From the NCBI GenBank assembly GCA_012838875.1, contig DUOL01000239.1:1-6616 (forward strand): a DNA stretch of 6,616 nucleotides, written 5' to 3'. This DNA is from Bacteroidales bacterium. Its GTDB lineage: Bacteria; Bacteroidota; Bacteroidia; Bacteroidales; WCHB1-69. Numbering within the stretch: the stretch's first letter is position 1; each line of letters starts with the position of its first letter. Shown here in pieces: positions 5,806 to 6,616 of the stretch. The translations under genes and the position numbers were made by a program. Under the pieces are notes generated by a model. It saw only the letters and a list, made by a program, of their open reading frames with translations. It was not told the DNA's origin and ran no database searches.

Positions 5806-6616
5806 TTATCTTTTTAAAATAATATAAACCGGGAAATGGTCGCTATAGCCTCCTTGATAGACTCCGCCGGCAAACGTTCTAAACGGATAATCTTCAAAAG
5901 AGCCTGTTTGGGTTTTAAGCATAATCATGGGATTTCTATAAACATGCGCAGAAATAAATTTATAACTATTTGGCGCCGGTTTTAGCAACCCGTATGTTAC
6001 CATTATTTGGTCAATTAAACTCCAATTATCTCTATAAGCATACGACCCGATGCCGCTACGGTACATGGCATACATAGGGTTGTATATATCTTTAGGATTT
6101 GTTTGACTAATTTTCTTCTTCGTATTAAGGTGTTTTAAAATACTCTTTGAATTAGGTTCATCGTTAAAGTCACCCATAATAACCACTTTCGCCTTTGGAT
6201 TTTTATTAACTATCGTGTCAACGATAGAACGGGTTAGCTTTGCTGCCGCTTCACGACTTACAACGCTTTTCGCCCCGCCCAATTTGGAGGGCCAGTGATT
6301 AACAATAAAAGAAATTGTATCTATGTCATCTAAAACAGCTTGAACCAACAATTGGTCGCGAGTTCTAAAATTGGTATCGGGAGTGTAGAGTCTAAAAGCG
6401 TGGGAATAGAAGACTTTTATTCTTGATTTATCGTACAAGAGCCCTACATCAACTCCACGTCTGTCGGGTGAATCATAGTGAACGATTCCCCAATTTCTAT
6501 CTCTCAGATTATCCGTAGAGATTAAATCACGGAGTACCCGTTCATTTTCAATTTCGCTAACGCCCACCGCTACCAATCCTCCGTATTCTATTCCTATGTC
6601 GGCAAGTACGCGGGAC
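5806..6616 (-). CDS. Endonuclease/exonuclease/phosphatase-fold protein, N-terminus cut by window edge
   Basis: The frame is open to the right edge and shows the C-terminal 269 residues. The true start and any signal peptide lie outside the window. It is a metal-dependent phosphodiesterase or phosphatase of the DNase I-like EEP superfamily. Visible active-site motifs, numbered from the first visible codon, are SEIEN with the metal-ligand glutamate E21, YDSPDRRGVDVGLLYD (47-62), NHWPSK with H107, MGDFNDEPNS with D149 and N151, WSLIDQI with D202, and GGYSDHFPVY with the terminal D259 and H260. The catalytic set looks complete apart from the missing N-terminal strand. A TTG at 6576 could be read as a start, but the family sequence continues upstream of it (SRVLADIGIEYGG), so it is internal. 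The substrate is not determinable; secreted nucleases and sugar- or lipid-phosphate phosphatases share these motifs. It precedes the GT2 gene by 24 nt and probably shares its transcript. Confidence 0.9.
   Translation of the reverse strand, partial: SRVLADIGIEYGGLVAVGVSEIENERVLRDLISTDNLRDRNWGIVHYDSPDRRGVDVGLLYDKSRIKVFYSHAFRLYTPDTNFRTRDQLLVQAVLDDIDTISFIVNHWPSKLGGAKSVVSREAAAKLTRSIVDTIVNKNPKAKVVIMGDFNDEPNSKSILKHLNTKKKISQTNPKDIYNPMYAMYRSGIGSYAYRDNWSLIDQIMVTYGLLKPAPNSYKFISAHVYRNPMIMLKTQTGSFEDYPFRTFAGGVYQGGYSDHFPVYIILKR

Noticed and set aside
6574..6576. TTG at 6574-6576 as the start of the EEP-fold gene, which would make it complete.
   Set aside because: The frame stays open to the window edge with family-like sequence upstream. 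Starting here would also drop the strand leading to the catalytic SEIEN motif.
1385..6616. RecJ, SurE and the EEP protein as a joint nucleic-acid-degrading defence cassette.
   Set aside because: They lie in three different transcription units. RecJ and SurE are near-universal housekeeping enzymes, and no defence marker or mobile-element signature is present.

Overview
The window looks like core chromosome of a moderately AT-rich member of the Bacteroidota, probably Bacteroidia. The main reasons are a secreted DUF4468 protein (a family I know essentially from this phylum), weak or absent Shine-Dalgarno sequences before most starts, and two divergent promoters with the phylum-type -7 box TAnnTTTG. 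I see no phage, transposase, CRISPR, tRNA or rRNA gene. The genes are recognisable and mostly housekeeping, and I found no convincing undescribed multi-gene system.

Layout. Positions 1-223 carry no gene. They hold a sharply bounded 90-bp GC-rich block (about 72% GC by hand count) that resembles an interspersed palindromic element, then a TAA microsatellite and AT-rich DNA. Positions 224-3172 hold a leftward pair: recJ (DHH single-strand exonuclease), then a GT4 glycosyltransferase 30 nt downstream. Positions 3173-3328 are a divergent promoter region with a recognisable -7 box on each strand and long A/T homopolymers close to both. Positions 3329-4988 hold a rightward run: a secreted DUF4468 protein, surE (5'/3'-nucleotidase), and a small three-helix membrane protein whose ATG directly abuts the surE stop codon. 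A 55-bp gap separates this run from a second leftward pair at 5044-6616: an endonuclease/exonuclease/phosphatase-fold protein cut by the right edge, followed by a polyprenol-phosphate mannosyltransferase (Dpm1-like GT2).

How the genes may fit together. RecJ serves DNA repair. SurE is a nucleotide phosphatase. The GT4 and Dpm1-like enzymes point to glycan assembly: the GT2 enzyme would supply lipid-linked mannose at the inner membrane, and the GT4 enzyme would act on a nucleotide-sugar donor. DUF4468 is exported. No shared pathway links all these genes, and the arrangement reads as three short transcription units rather than one functional cassette. The least explained parts are the GC-rich block at the left edge, the homopolymer-laden divergent promoter, and the tightly coupled small membrane protein after surE.
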